The notes: generated by a model not told the origin, from the letters alone. 64,000 nucleotides of DNA from Brevibacillus antibioticus (GCF_005217615.1 NZ_SZNK01000001.1:1321501-1385500); one strand, 5' to 3'. Positions 24,960 to 33,560 are shown, counted from the first letter of the stretch. Made by a program: numbers and translations.

Positions 24960-25237
24960 TGTAAACGCTAATCAAAAAGTTGACCATTTTTGGGGTAAAC
25001 GCTCATCTTCGAGTTGACCACCTACGATGCTTCATTCCACACAAAGTAACATTTTATTTTCTGAGCAGAGCATCATCAAGGATAAAGGGTAGACCCCTTG
25101 GCTACTCAAGCCCTTGATGATCCTCTGCTCAGAAAAAACGTTTTCAAATAGGTGTGGAAATGATGGTGTGTGTTCAATCTTTCAAGTGGGTAACTTTATG
25201 TTGAGCAAAGTGGTCAACATTTTGGCGAGCGTTCACA
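24960..25237. mobile_element. IS21-like MITE (non-autonomous, 278 bp)
   Basis: The left end TGTAAACGCTAATCAAAAAG-TTGACCA matches the complement of the right end (TGTGAACGCTCGCCAAAATG-TTGACCA). A second internal copy of the left motif, GTAAACGCTCATCTTCGAG-TTGACCA, lies at 24995-25020, as in IS21-family multiple terminal repeats. No transposase is present. The centre is a long hairpin: TTCTGAGCAGAG plus ATCATCAAGG pairing with CCTTGATGAT plus CTCTGCTCAGAA (about 25058-25134). Confidence 0.75.
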
Positions 25238-25242
25238 GTTTA

Positions 25243-25356
25243 CATATCTGACATATCTGACGCTTTTGACGGTTTTTGCAAGCCAATCAATAATTACTCT
25301 ATACTAAGTGTACGAAAAATGACTAGCCGCTCGGGTAATTAACCGGGCGGTTTTTG
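25243..25356 (+). promoter_or_regulatory. Repeated phage promoter-attenuator unit, copy 2
   Basis: TTGCAA (25276-25281), 18-nt spacer, TATACT (25300-25305), and the hairpin CCGCTCGGGT-aatt-AACCGGGCGG with T5 at 25327-25355. ACATATCTGAC occurs twice in tandem upstream. It precedes the HNH-terminase genes. Confidence 0.7.
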
Positions 25357-25390
25357 TTTTGCTCCGATTAAGTTGAAAGGAGGAAGAGCA

Positions 25391-25705
25391 TTGAGCCAAA
25401 CGTTATACAAGTCACGGCGTTGGAAGCGGAAGCGGGAAGCTATCTTACGAAGAGATAAATACATGTGTCAGGAGAGTAAGCGGTACGGTAAGACTGAACC
25501 AGCTACTACTGTGCATCATATTTACCCGTTGGAGTTTTACCCTGAACTAGCATTCGTAGACTGGAACCTTATTTCTCTCAGCGACAAGCAACACAACGCT
25601 ATGCATGAGAGGGTGACTCACGAGCTAACAGCATTAGGACGAGCTTGGCAGGAAAGAGTGCGTGATAAGTTTGAGGCGGAACGGAGGGCTAGGAGTGCAC
25701 AATAA
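25391..25705 (+). CDS. Phage HNH endonuclease
   Basis: 104 residues from TTG at 25391, 8 nt after AAAGGAGGAAG. It shows YKSRRWKRKREAILRRDKYM, then VHHIYPLEFYPELAF, WNLISLSDKQHN and MHER, an HNH/beta-beta-alpha-metal nuclease. One Cys is kept (CQESKRYGK); the usual second zinc-binding Cys of CxxC is not seen. Such genes stand next to terminase genes and are needed for DNA cutting or packaging in cos-type phages. Confidence 0.8.
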   Translation: MSQTLYKSRRWKRKREAILRRDKYMCQESKRYGKTEPATTVHHIYPLEFYPELAFVDWNLISLSDKQHNAMHERVTHELTALGRAWQERVRDKFEAERRARSAQ

Positions 25706-25958
25706 AGAGTTCTTTCCAACTGTTTATGTAGGGGAACGGAAGAGTGGGAAAACAACGAGGTTACTTGAAGAGGCAAGCAAGACAGGCATTCCTATCTTGG
25801 CGCACAACATCATGATGAAACGTTACCTTGAAGGGACTGCTAAACAATTAGGGTTTACGAATGTAACAGTGATCACACCGGATGCGTTGGAGCATGGGCA
25901 TTACGAAAAGGTGATCATAGACGAAGCTCAATTATTGCTCAGATATGCATTTCTGTAG
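25695..25958 (+). CDS. Small P-loop protein of the terminase region, C-terminally truncated
   Basis: 87 residues from GTG at 25695, overlapping the HNH gene. The start VYVGERKSGKTTRLLEEA contains a Walker A (GERKSGKT) and VIIDEAQLLL a Walker B. The normal end appears lost: after the stop another frame continues ISVDRLGQPFPITRVLGKIF, so a small frameshift probably truncated it. Such small ATP-binding proteins precede P27-type terminase small subunits in Bacillales phages. Confidence 0.55.
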   Translation: MHNKEFFPTVYVGERKSGKTTRLLEEASKTGIPILAHNIMMKRYLEGTAKQLGFTNVTVITPDALEHGHYEKVIIDEAQLLLRYAFL

Positions 25959-26024
25959 ACCGACTCGGCCAGCCGTTTCCAATAACGCGAGTTCTGGGGA
26001 AAATTTTTTCGGGAGGTGATGGCG

Positions 26025-26372
26025 GTGGCTAAAGTGACGAAAGCGGCGGTGAAACGCACGACCATTCGTGATATGAAAAACTTGGGAACGTACAAAAAAG
26101 AATACGATCGGATCATCGAAATCTATGCCGAATTAGTAGAACAACATGCGATTCTAAACGAACGTTTCTTGGAAAGTGATTATAAAATCGAAGTTTCAAC
26201 AACGGATGGGAGTACGAAAAAAGCGCCTATCGTCGCCACACTCGAATCCCTCCGAAAAGATATCCTGGCGTACACGGATCGCTTGTGCTTGAATCCGAAA
26301 ACCATCGACGGAATCAAGATTGAGAAGAAAAAGACGTCCGCACTGGCTGCGGCGCTAAGTGGTCTTGAGTGA
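26025..26372 (+). CDS. Terminase small subunit, P27 family
   Basis: 115 residues from GTG at 26025, 8 nt after GGGAGG. The pattern LGTYKKEYDRIIEIYAELVE, ESDYKIEVSTTDGSTKKAP, and a C-terminal PKTIDGIKIEKKKTSALAAA follows P27-like small terminases that bind phage DNA ends. It overlaps the large-subunit start in the usual way and looks intact. Confidence 0.75.
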   Translation: MAKVTKAAVKRTTIRDMKNLGTYKKEYDRIIEIYAELVEQHAILNERFLESDYKIEVSTTDGSTKKAPIVATLESLRKDILAYTDRLCLNPKTIDGIKIEKKKTSALAAALSGLE

Positions 26373-26975
26373 GGCAAAGAACCTTGACGTTGTAATGGAG
26401 TACGCCAAGAGCATCGTCGAGGGTAGGAAGATCGCTGGCAGAGAGTTAGTTCAAGCGTGTCGACGATTCCTTAGAGATTTTAAAAAAACGGAGTATGATT
26501 TTCGCATGAAGGATGCGGAGTTCGTTATCGGCATTATCGAGCGAACCTTTGTTCATGATAAGGGTGAAGCACTGGACGGTACGCCATTACGTGGGAAGCC
26601 GTTTCTCCTTGAACCGTGGCAAAAATTTATCATTTACAACCTGCTTGGATTTTTCAAAGCAGGCACTGAGGAACGTCGATACAAAGAGGCGTTTATTTTT
26701 ATTCCTCGGAAAAACGGTAAGACTCGGCTCGTTGCTGCTCTTGCTTGGGCGCTTGCGTTGCTTAGTCGAAGATCAGGGGCGACTATCTACATCACGGCCC
26801 ACGCTTTGAAGCAGGCGAAACAGGCATTTGAGTTCATCCTATTCAACATCAAGAGGATGGGGGAAGAAGAAAGCTTCCGCATCCTGAACAGGCGAAATGG
26901 GCGACGGCTCAATCTACATTGAAGCCTTGGCAGCAAACCCGGATTGTCAGGATTCGCTGAACTGTAACATTGCCA
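26359..26975 (+). pseudogene. Terminase large subunit, frameshifted and truncated
   Basis: The N-terminal 180 residues are intact: EPWQKFIIYNLLGFFK and Walker A FIFIPRKNGKTRLVAALAWA of Terminase_1. After FRILN the frame shifts and continues GEMGDGSIYIEALAANPDCQ and then stops matching near 26975. The nuclease half is missing, replaced by an unrelated fragment, so packaging is impossible. Confidence 0.8.
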
Positions 26976-27119
26976 TGCTTGGAAGTTGCTTTTGAAAAGG
27001 TAAGTGGGATAGGTTGGTTTTTTTATAACGACGAAACAGAGGTATGGGAATTTTATGATGGTGCTGGTACTCATAGTTACTATGCAATCAATCAATGTAG
27101 AAGGAGAAACCGAGTGTAA
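26976..27119 (+). pseudogene. Fragment of an unrecognised protein
   Basis: A frame joined to the terminase stump reads LEVAFEKVSGIGWFFYNDET, EVWEFYDGAGTHSYYAINQ and stop. It has no start of its own; probably the end of a small cargo gene brought next to the terminase by deletion. Confidence 0.35.
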
Positions 27120-27181
27120 GCAATTTGCAAAGGTGTACGAAAAGCAGTCACTTAACACCGGTAATTATATTAAGCACTGAA

Positions 27182-27334
27182 CTAATACCCAGTCCAATCT
27201 TCGTCAATATACCAAAGGTTTAGTGAAAGGAAAAAAACAACAGTAATAATCAATACGTATAACCATCTAGCTTTGAGAGACTTTGCATTCAAGATAAGAA
27301 TCCATGCAACAAGAAGGATCAATGTGATTGTCAT
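27182..27334 (-). CDS. Small membrane protein, 50 residues
   Basis: The ATG at 27334 follows GAAAGGAGCACGGAT. Two hydrophobic segments (MTITLILLVAWILIL and YVLIITVVFFLSLNLW) separated by NAKSLKARW, then an acidic tail YIDEDWTGY. Unknown; similar in style to prophage-borne immunity or holin-like peptides. Confidence 0.55.
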   Translation of the reverse strand: MTITLILLVAWILILNAKSLKARWLYVLIITVVFFLSLNLWYIDEDWTGY

Positions 27335-27386
27335 ATCCGTGCTCCTTTCGATAGGAACTACGAAAAACGGGGATTGTTAGTGACAG

Positions 27387-27400
27387 AACACACGATTTGT
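27387..27400. promoter_or_regulatory. Repeated AACACACGATTTGT element, copy 3
   Basis: 14-nt match to the copies at 20779 and 22187. Confidence 0.4.
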
Positions 27401-27459
27401 ACAAACGTAGTCCAAGCGATAAAATAACCCCCGGACTATCTCCGAGGGCTGTTGATGGA

Positions 27460-27789
27460 TTACATTACTTTTTGAGTAATAACATTTGATTCGCCTTCGT
27501 TCTTACCACCTGTAATGACAACCTTAAACAGATAGGTTTTTCCTGCCTCTAACTGAGCAGCACGTACAGAATGCATGGGTCTCCCATTAGCGGAGCCGGA
27601 TTTAATCCCTAATGGTAGGTAAGCTTCCTCCCAAGTTTCTCCATTATCTGTAGACAGTAAGACTTTCTCAGATGCGGCGTCCTGTGGGGCGGTGTAGTAA
27701 AAATCAACAAATCTACCATGAGACACATGCCAACCAGACCCAGAAATTACAACATCATTAATTGGTTTCGTATCGCTATTCTCGACTTA
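27460..27789 (-). pseudogene. C-terminal fragment of a beta-sandwich protein
   Basis: The open frame extends upstream to a stop near 27789 without a start codon. It contains VVISGSGWHVSHGRFVDFYY, VLLSTDNGETWEEAYLPLG and AAQLEAGKTYLFKVVITGGK, like a fibronectin-III or Ig-like domain of a phage tail or surface protein. Only the last domain remains. Confidence 0.5.
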
Positions 27790-27872
27790 TTCCCTACTCT
27801 TTGTGAAGGGTTTCGTTCGAGCCTACACCGTGCGGGCGACTTTCATCGCACACGGCGTTCCATCAACGGATA
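27787..27872 (-). mobile_element. Group II intron scrap
   Basis: On the minus strand GGAACGCCGTGTGCGATGAA followed by AGTCGCCCGCACGGTGTAGG forms the GCCGTGTGCGA-TGAAAG-TCGCCCGCACGGT hairpin characteristic of the region before the intron-encoded protein in bacterial group II introns. No reverse transcriptase or domain V is seen nearby. Confidence 0.5.
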
Positions 27873-27960
27873 AGAGAGTTTTTACAATGGGCACCTTTAA
27901 CATACATCACGCCTTCAATGCTGTCTGCTAACGAAAGTTAACTCAGTTGGAAGCAGCTTT

Positions 27961-28170
27961 AGAAATGAACCAAGTTAAACAAAACAATCGATCTGTAGTT
28001 TCCACAACCTCCACGTTGCTAAGATCGAATCTGCCCTAAAAGTGGTGCAAAAAGTAGAAGAAGAGATTAAAGATGATCATTGGATGTTCAAAGAGGTAGA
28101 GCGTCTGAGGAAAGAAATCGATAAAGCGATTGCATTGAATCCCACGATCCAATGGAAATTGGTATAAATT
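27961..28170 (+). pseudogene. Decayed second copy of the sigma-like regulator gene
   Basis: The DNA from about 27984 (AATCGATCTGTAG.TTCCA.AACCTCCACGTTG) aligns with 22298-22326 of the intact gene. After a deletion, VVQKVEEEIKDDHWMFKEVE and RLRKEIDKAIALNPTIQWKL parallel its coiled-coil segment. It ends at TAA near 28167. The C-terminal helix-turn-helix is gone. Confidence 0.75.
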
Positions 28171-28315
28171 GTTTGATTAGGAAACCTGTTGCTACAATGT
28201 TACAGGCTTTCTAAATAACCTGTCGAATAGCTTAATATGAAAAAATAGCATCGAGGAGCTTTCTTCTATATGTAATATGTTACGATATTTTCAATATACC
28301 GGAAAGGATGGTTAT

Positions 28316-28723
28316 ATGTATTTTTTGAAATTTAAAGAAAAAAAGTCAATACTACTTGTTTTTCTAATTGCACTTGTAATTGCGTGTATCAGTACCTATA
28401 CTTTTTGGTACGATACACCGGAAAAAACACTTGATCGATATTTATCTTTAGTCATTAATAAGCAGGGAGAAGAATCATACGATTTAGTCTATAAGGATAA
28501 AAATAGCTATTTTCCGGATAGGGGAGACTTTATTCGATCAGCACAAAGAACACAACTAATCGATTATAAATTAATAGGATCAGCAAATGACAAAGACTCC
28601 TTAGCTGAAGTAAAAGTACTCCTTAAATTCAAAAAATCAGAACGAGAGAAAACTTTTACAATGAAAAAAACTTCCGGTCAATGGTATGTTGTTTTAAAAG
28701 GACCCGATGAAGAACAGCGCTAA
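28316..28723 (+). CDS. Membrane-anchored protein of unknown function
   Basis: 135 residues from ATG at 28316, 7 nt after GGAAAGGA. One N-terminal membrane segment (SILLVFLIALVIACISTYTF) and an extracytoplasmic domain TPEKTLDRYLSLVINKQGEE ... QWYVVLKGPDEEQ, which resembles DUF4878/NTF2-like lipoproteins. No lipobox Cys in a standard context. The lipoprotein at 49.4 kb has a similar architecture. Confidence 0.6.
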   Translation: MYFLKFKEKKSILLVFLIALVIACISTYTFWYDTPEKTLDRYLSLVINKQGEESYDLVYKDKNSYFPDRGDFIRSAQRTQLIDYKLIGSANDKDSLAEVKVLLKFKKSEREKTFTMKKTSGQWYVVLKGPDEEQR

Positions 28724-28879
28724 TTCGGGGAAAAAGAATGGATTTTACTTATACATTTAGTCTACCTCTACCACCTGTATCATCTACGGCGAAACTTTAG
28801 CTGACATTTCTGAATGAAGGGATGTCGGCTTTATCTATTTTCAGAATGGAGTAGGCAAAGAATCGACAGTTTTGCTGGC

Positions 28880-29232
28880 GGCGACAGATCGCGCTTTTGA
28901 CTTTGAATGTAATTGTTTCTGCTTTAACTTTCGGTTCGCAAGCCACTTTTGCAAGTGTATATGTTTAGAAATGACTCAGAGAAATCGAATTGGGTATTCG
29001 AACTTCAATCCCCTGCTGGTATTAACTTGACTATGATTGGATAGCTGTTGGACCTAATGGCGAGTATATTATGTCTGGTACTGCTGGTGATTTAGGGCCT
29101 GGTGAAATTGACGCTGCATCGGCAGGTGGCGAAAGATTTGATAAGGGGGCGACAGTTTACTATAAAGTTCATGCACATGCCTCTAAAGATTTTGATTCGC
29201 TACATATGTATGCGGTTTACTTATCGACTTGA
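28880..29232 (+). pseudogene. Secreted protein relic
   Basis: A signal-peptide-like piece (LLTLNVIVSALTFGSQATFA) is followed in other frames by NDSEKSNWVFELQSPAG and then DWIAVGPNGEYIMSGTAGDL, FDKGATVYYKVHAHASKDF, LHMYAVYLST and stop. At least two frameshifts separate the parts. The family is not recognised. Confidence 0.5.
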
Positions 29233-29253
29233 TAAAATATATGGGCTCCATGA

Positions 29254-29285
29254 AAAGCACCCAAGTGGTGCTTTATCTTTTTTAA
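29254..29285 (+). terminator. Terminator after the secreted-protein relic
   Basis: AAAGCACC-CAAGT-GGTGCTTT followed by ATCTTTTTTT. It marks the end of the first accessory block. Confidence 0.8.
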
Positions 29286-29404
29286 TAAAAAACGGACTAG
29301 GCGATTATTCTGCCTCCTTTAGTTCATTCGGAAAATTCGAAAATCAGGATTGATTTTAGGCAAACACTGACTTATGATTACTTGCAAAAACGAGGTGAAA
29401 CGAA

Positions 29405-30607
29405 ATGAGTTCGTCACGCCAAACCGGGATGTTTATCTATCCATGGGATATAGCCGAGAGTGGTATTGAAGCTGTACTGAAAACTTTGCAAGATGCCAAA
29501 TGCAATACAGCGGTGGTCAATAGTAGCTATCATCAGGGGAGATTTTTTCACCCGCGAAGCAAAACGTTTCGCAGGCTACCATTCTCAGGAATATCTTTTA
29601 CACCTGAATGGTCGAAATACAACCGTTTGCGCCCGACTGTACATGAGCAAATCGCACAAGCAGGCATTCTTGCCCAAATGAAAGAGGCTTGTGAGCAGGC
29701 AGGGATGGGGTTTCATACATGGTGGGTTGGCCTCCACAATTCTACGCTTGGTTTTGCTCATCCAGATCTTTGTGTGCAAAACATTTGGGGGGATACATAC
29801 ACATACGCTTTATGTCCATCGCAGCTTGAGGTTCAGCACTACGCCAAGGCGCTGTTTACCGATACACTGGAGCAGGTCAAGCCAGAGCGGATCTTGATGG
29901 AAGCGACTGCCTTTTTGCCGATGAAGCATGGCGAGCATCATGAAGTATGCCTCTTGCCGTTAGGAGAATCGCTGCAATGGTTACTCTCGCTCTGTTTTTG
30001 CGGGGCATGTACGGAGCGTGCCGAATCGAAGCGAATCGATGTCGGAGCAGTCCGACAGCTTGTATCGAGGCTAGTCAGTCAGATGGTGGATGCCGATTCT
30101 CTCTCGCTAGTATCCGCTGAAGCGAGAGAAGTTGCCTTTTTACTTCTAGAATACCCAGAATTGTATCACTATCAGCAATCTCGTCTGGAAGTGGTAGAAG
30201 GGCTATGGAGGGGCTTGAAGGAAATCGCGCTAAGTATGGGGACTGCGTTGGATGGCTTTCCGTCCTCGACCCCTTTTTTTGTGAATCAGTCCTATTGGGA
30301 AGGGGTTTCGTTGCGAAAAGCAGCGGCTACTCTCGATCGTGTCGTTCCGCTCGCCTATGGAGACAGTATCGATGATGTGGCATATACGTTTCATGCGATC
30401 AAGCTTGTAGCGCCAGAAGCTGCGTTGGGAGCGGCTTTTTCCCTGCATCATAGTCAAATCCAGTCAGCAGTCGAGTTGGCAGCCAGGGTGAAAACAGCAG
30501 TGGACGCAGGCGCTCAATCGATTGTTTATTACAATCTCGGTCTGGTAAATAACCGCAGGCTGGACTGGATCAAACAGGCGAACCTTGCAGTTGAGGAGTG
30601 GAGATAG
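29405..30607 (+). CDS. TIM-barrel/glycoside-hydrolase-like protein of unknown function
   Basis: 400 residues; ATG after GAGGTGAAACG. Segments such as MFIYPWDIAESGIEAVLKTL, FHTWWVGLHNSTLGFAHPDL, PERILMEATAFL and SIVYYNLGLVNNRRLDWIKQ look like a beta/alpha barrel related to putative glycoside hydrolases or sugar-epimerase-like enzymes. FCGACTE is a small Cys pair. No signal peptide. It follows the prophage relic and has no obvious operon partner. Confidence 0.6.
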   Translation: MSSSRQTGMFIYPWDIAESGIEAVLKTLQDAKCNTAVVNSSYHQGRFFHPRSKTFRRLPFSGISFTPEWSKYNRLRPTVHEQIAQAGILAQMKEACEQAGMGFHTWWVGLHNSTLGFAHPDLCVQNIWGDTYTYALCPSQLEVQHYAKALFTDTLEQVKPERILMEATAFLPMKHGEHHEVCLLPLGESLQWLLSLCFCGACTERAESKRIDVGAVRQLVSRLVSQMVDADSLSLVSAEAREVAFLLLEYPELYHYQQSRLEVVEGLWRGLKEIALSMGTALDGFPSSTPFFVNQSYWEGVSLRKAAATLDRVVPLAYGDSIDDVAYTFHAIKLVAPEAALGAAFSLHHSQIQSAVELAARVKTAVDAGAQSIVYYNLGLVNNRRLDWIKQANLAVEEWR

Positions 30608-30868
30608 CTTTTTCATTCGTGGGTCTTTTTACATGGGTGAAACTGATGGATTAGAAAATCATACTCCAGTCCGACGCGCTTTCATAAAAAATGGTAAGAT
30701 TGTCATAGTGAAGAGGAAAAAAGTTTGGTTCAGATTCTATTTGACCGGCAAATTAATCCTGCTTACAATAATATGATCGTTACCGTTTATGTAAAAACCG
30801 TCGAGTCGTTTTTCTAGAACAGCAGTTCTTGTCAAAAAGGGCGAAGACGTAAGGAAGGGAACAAAGGC
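30608..30868 (+). other. Intergenic stretch before the methyltransferase gene
   Basis: No convincing gene; the longest frame is short and lacks a family pattern. A run AAAAACCGTCGAGTCG-TTTTT near 30790-30815 is T-rich but no clean hairpin was found. Confidence 0.4.
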
Positions 30869-31654
30869 GTGATTGTTACGACAGGACTTGAGCCTGGTGA
30901 AGAAACCTTGCGTCACGCAGCTGAATTGGCTAGTACTTTGGGGCTACAGGTTGTGAATCGACGCGATTTTTCATTGGGTCAAATGCGCAAGCGATATGGG
31001 GTAGAAGAAGTATTGGTGGTTTCCGCTCTCGGAGCACGTCTGGAAGTGCCGGGGAAAAAACCATTCTTTTTTCATCCGAATACATCTGCTTTTCGTATAA
31101 AGCGGCTCATGCGCGGCGATACTGATACTATGCTTGTTGCTTGCCAAATTCATCCAGGGGATGAAGTGCTGGACGCAACCTTGGGTTTGGGTGCTGATGC
31201 TATTGTATTTTCCCACGCGACTGGCGTAAATGGGAAAGTCGTTGGCATTGAATCTGAGCGATTGTTAGCCATCTTGGTAGAAGATGGACTGCGGCACTGG
31301 TCATCCGATGCGGAAGAATTGGAGCAAGCCATGCGTCGTATTGAGGTGCGATGTGGTAACCATCTAGAAGTATTGAGAGGACTGCCTGCACGTTCCTTCG
31401 ACGTCGTTTATTTCGATCCCATGTTCGAGATAACTGTACAAAGCTCGTCGGGGATCGCTGGAGTCCGGGAGCTCGCCAATCCAGATGCTCTATCCGAGGA
31501 GGCTGTTTTGGAAGCGCAGCGAGTTGCGAGAAAACGTGTGGTAATGAAAGAAGGAAAAGAAGGTAGGATGTACGAGCGCTTTGGTTTTACACCGTTTCGC
31601 TCCCGCGGCCAGCAGGTCGTGTACAGCTACAAAGAGATAGGTGGAGGGGAGTGA
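30869..31654 (+). CDS. Class I SAM-dependent methyltransferase, RsmJ-like
   Basis: 261 residues from GTG at 30869 after GGAAGGGA. A short N-terminal region (AAELASTLGLQVVNRRDFSL) and HPNTSAFRIKRLMRGD precede a Rossmann methyltransferase with SAM-binding EVLDATLGLGADAIVFSHA, the acidic loop VVGIESERL and a DPMF catalytic motif (VVYFDPMFEIT). The general plan resembles 16S rRNA G1516 methyltransferase RsmJ, but RNA specificity is unproven. It overlaps miaA by four bases, so the two are coupled. Confidence 0.75.
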   Translation: MIVTTGLEPGEETLRHAAELASTLGLQVVNRRDFSLGQMRKRYGVEEVLVVSALGARLEVPGKKPFFFHPNTSAFRIKRLMRGDTDTMLVACQIHPGDEVLDATLGLGADAIVFSHATGVNGKVVGIESERLLAILVEDGLRHWSSDAEELEQAMRRIEVRCGNHLEVLRGLPARSFDVVYFDPMFEITVQSSSGIAGVRELANPDALSEEAVLEAQRVARKRVVMKEGKEGRMYERFGFTPFRSRGQQVVYSYKEIGGGE

Positions 31655-32610
31655 CCTTGCAACAAAGGGAAAGGTTAGTCGTGATTATTGGCCCAACATC
31701 GGTCGGAAAGACTCAGCTTAGTTTGGAGCTGGCCGAACAGTTCGACGGTGAGATCATTTCTGGAGATTCCATGCAAGTATACCGTGGAATGGATATTGGC
31801 ACCGCAAAAGCAGAACCGGAGGAGCTTGCGCGCATACCGCATCACCTCATTGATATTAAAAATCCAGACGAAGAATACTCTGTCGCGATGTTTCAGGATA
31901 GTGCCGCAGCGTTGATTACAGACATCAATCAGCGCGGCAAACTTCCGTTTATCGTCGGCGGGACAGGTCTGTACATAGAATCGGTTACCCATCGATTTCA
32001 GTTTTCCACCACTTCTCAAGACCCCGAGCTCCGTGATCGTCTGCAAAGATTGGCTGACAGCGAGGGTGTGGAAGCACTGCACGCCAGACTAGCCGATGTC
32101 GATCCGATTACAGCCGAACGCTTGCATCCCAATGATGTAAAGCGGGTGATTCGTGCATTGGAGATTTATGAAAGCAGCGGGTACAAGATGTCCGACTTTC
32201 AGCTCCGGGCGAAGCATTCACCCTATGATTTAGTGATGATTGGTCTCACGATGGACCGCGCAAAGCTGTATGAACGAATCAACCATCGGGTTGAACTCAT
32301 GATCGAAGCGGGACTGGTTGAGGAAGTGAGGGGGCTCTTGGATGCTGGCTACGACGCGTCACTGGTCTCTATGCAAGGCTTGGGGTACAAGGAGCTCATT
32401 CCTTATCTGTATGGAGAAATCACGCTAGAAAAAGCAGTGAACGACATACAGCAGCGAACGCGACATTTTGCCAAACGCCAGCTTTCCTGGTTCCGTCGAA
32501 TGGAAGAAATTCAATGGTTTGACATGACCGATTCGGCCGAACAGAGGAATAACGTGGAAACTATCAAACGAATATTGGCAGGAAAGTTTCAACAATTGCC
32601 GAATATATAA
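31651..32610 (+). CDS. miaA: tRNA dimethylallyltransferase MiaA
   Basis: 319 residues. Walker A GPTSVGKTQLS, DSMQVYRGMDIGTAKA, VGGTGLYI and the C-terminal RQLSWFRR are diagnostic. It adds dimethylallyl to A37, the substrate of MiaB (9.6 kb). The GTG at 31651 overlaps the methyltransferase stop; the TTG at 31657 has better spacing from GGAGGGGA and may be the true start. hfq follows, as in other Bacillales. Confidence 0.96.
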   Translation: MTLQQRERLVVIIGPTSVGKTQLSLELAEQFDGEIISGDSMQVYRGMDIGTAKAEPEELARIPHHLIDIKNPDEEYSVAMFQDSAAALITDINQRGKLPFIVGGTGLYIESVTHRFQFSTTSQDPELRDRLQRLADSEGVEALHARLADVDPITAERLHPNDVKRVIRALEIYESSGYKMSDFQLRAKHSPYDLVMIGLTMDRAKLYERINHRVELMIEAGLVEEVRGLLDAGYDASLVSMQGLGYKELIPYLYGEITLEKAVNDIQQRTRHFAKRQLSWFRRMEEIQWFDMTDSAEQRNNVETIKRILAGKFQQLPNI

Positions 32611-32639
32611 CATACAAGTCCTTTTAGGGGGTAGTGTAC

Positions 32640-32879
32640 ATGAAACAGACGATCAACATTCAAGATACGTTCTTGAATCATTTGCGGAAAGAAAACATCG
32701 CGGTTACCATTTACCTTGTGAACGGATTTCAATTGCGCGGGTATATTAAAGCATTCGATAATTTCACGATTGTGATTGATAGCGAAGGCAAGCAACAATT
32801 AGTATACAAGCATGCGATCTCCACTTTCACTCCGCAACGCCCTGTATCACTCATGTCTCAGGAGAACAACCAACAGTAA
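32640..32879 (+). CDS. hfq: RNA chaperone Hfq
   Basis: 79 residues from ATG at 32640, 8 nt after a G-run ribosome site. Sm1 ([20 protein letters not shown]) and Sm2 (YKHAISTF, the KH motif) are intact; typical short Gram-positive Hfq with a brief Ser/Gln-rich tail. The miaA-hfq pair is conserved. Confidence 0.97.
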   Translation: MKQTINIQDTFLNHLRKENIAVTIYLVNGFQLRGYIKAFDNFTIVIDSEGKQQLVYKHAISTFTPQRPVSLMSQENNQQ

Positions 32880-32897
32880 GCAAAGTAACACCAACAG

Positions 32898-32927
32898 CCA
32901 GGATGCATGCGATCCTGGTTCTTTTTT
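32898..32927 (+). terminator. Terminator after hfq
   Basis: CCAGGAT-gcatgcg-ATCCTGG followed by TTCTTTTTT. Confidence 0.9.
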
Positions 32928-32978
32928 ATGATCTGGCGCGATTAATGAAAATACCGTAAGCGCAAAGTGTATCAATAA

Positions 32979-33012
32979 AAAGCCCTGTCGCCGTAGAAGC
33001 GAACAGGGCTTT
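32979..33012 (-). terminator. Terminator of the VOC gene (minus strand)
   Basis: AAAGCCCTGT-tcgc...gcga-ACAGGGCTTT just beyond the minus-strand stop, with an A-run on the plus strand giving a U-tract. Confidence 0.75.
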
Positions 33013-33016
33013 CACA

Positions 33017-33448
33017 TTACTCCATGCAATGATTATTCGTGTAAATTTGGAACGTGATGCCGAACTTGTCCTTCACATTACCGTATGCTGGGCTGAAGAA
33101 CGTTTCTTGCAGAGGCATAAGCACTTGGCCGCCTTCTTGTAGGGCATTAAAAATCTTATGAGATTGTTCTTTGTCATCGGTCGAGATGCAAATGGTCACT
33201 TGATCACCAGGCTGATGCGGTTGTCCTGGGAAGGTATCGGAAAACATCAGTTCCGTTTCACCGACGCGAATAGTAGCATGTCCGATGCGATTCTTGGCTT
33301 CTGGAGGCAATGGGAACTCGGGATTTTCCGGCATTTCACCGAAGGTTTGCTTGAACAGCACTTCCGCACCTAGCGCACCCTCGTAAAAGCTGATCGCTTC
33401 ACTTGCCGTACCATTCAAAACGATGTAAGGAATCAAACGCAATGCCAT
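33017..33448 (-). CDS. VOC family (PhnB-like glyoxalase/bleomycin-resistance fold) protein
   Basis: 143 residues; ATG after GGGAG. RLIPYIVLNGTASEAISFYE, GALGAEVLFKQTFGEMPENP, IGHATIRVGETELMFSDTFP and a C-terminal FGITFQIY match PhnB-like VOC proteins with paired beta-alpha-beta-beta-beta modules. Enzymatic role unknown. Transcribed alone, convergent with hfq. Confidence 0.88.
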   Translation of the reverse strand: MALRLIPYIVLNGTASEAISFYEGALGAEVLFKQTFGEMPENPEFPLPPEAKNRIGHATIRVGETELMFSDTFPGQPHQPGDQVTICISTDDKEQSHKIFNALQEGGQVLMPLQETFFSPAYGNVKDKFGITFQIYTNNHCME

Positions 33449-33560
33449 CAGTCAACATCTCCCTTGGTTTTCATATGACCAACTGGTAGAACCCACTTAC
33501 TATTCTTGCCTATAATGTGATTGTAATGCACGGAACGTATGTTTGCAAGTGAGGAATTGA

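Noticed and set aside
30585-30776. 63-codon frame between the barrel protein and methyltransferase
   Set aside because: No ribosome site, overlaps the end of the preceding gene, no family pattern.
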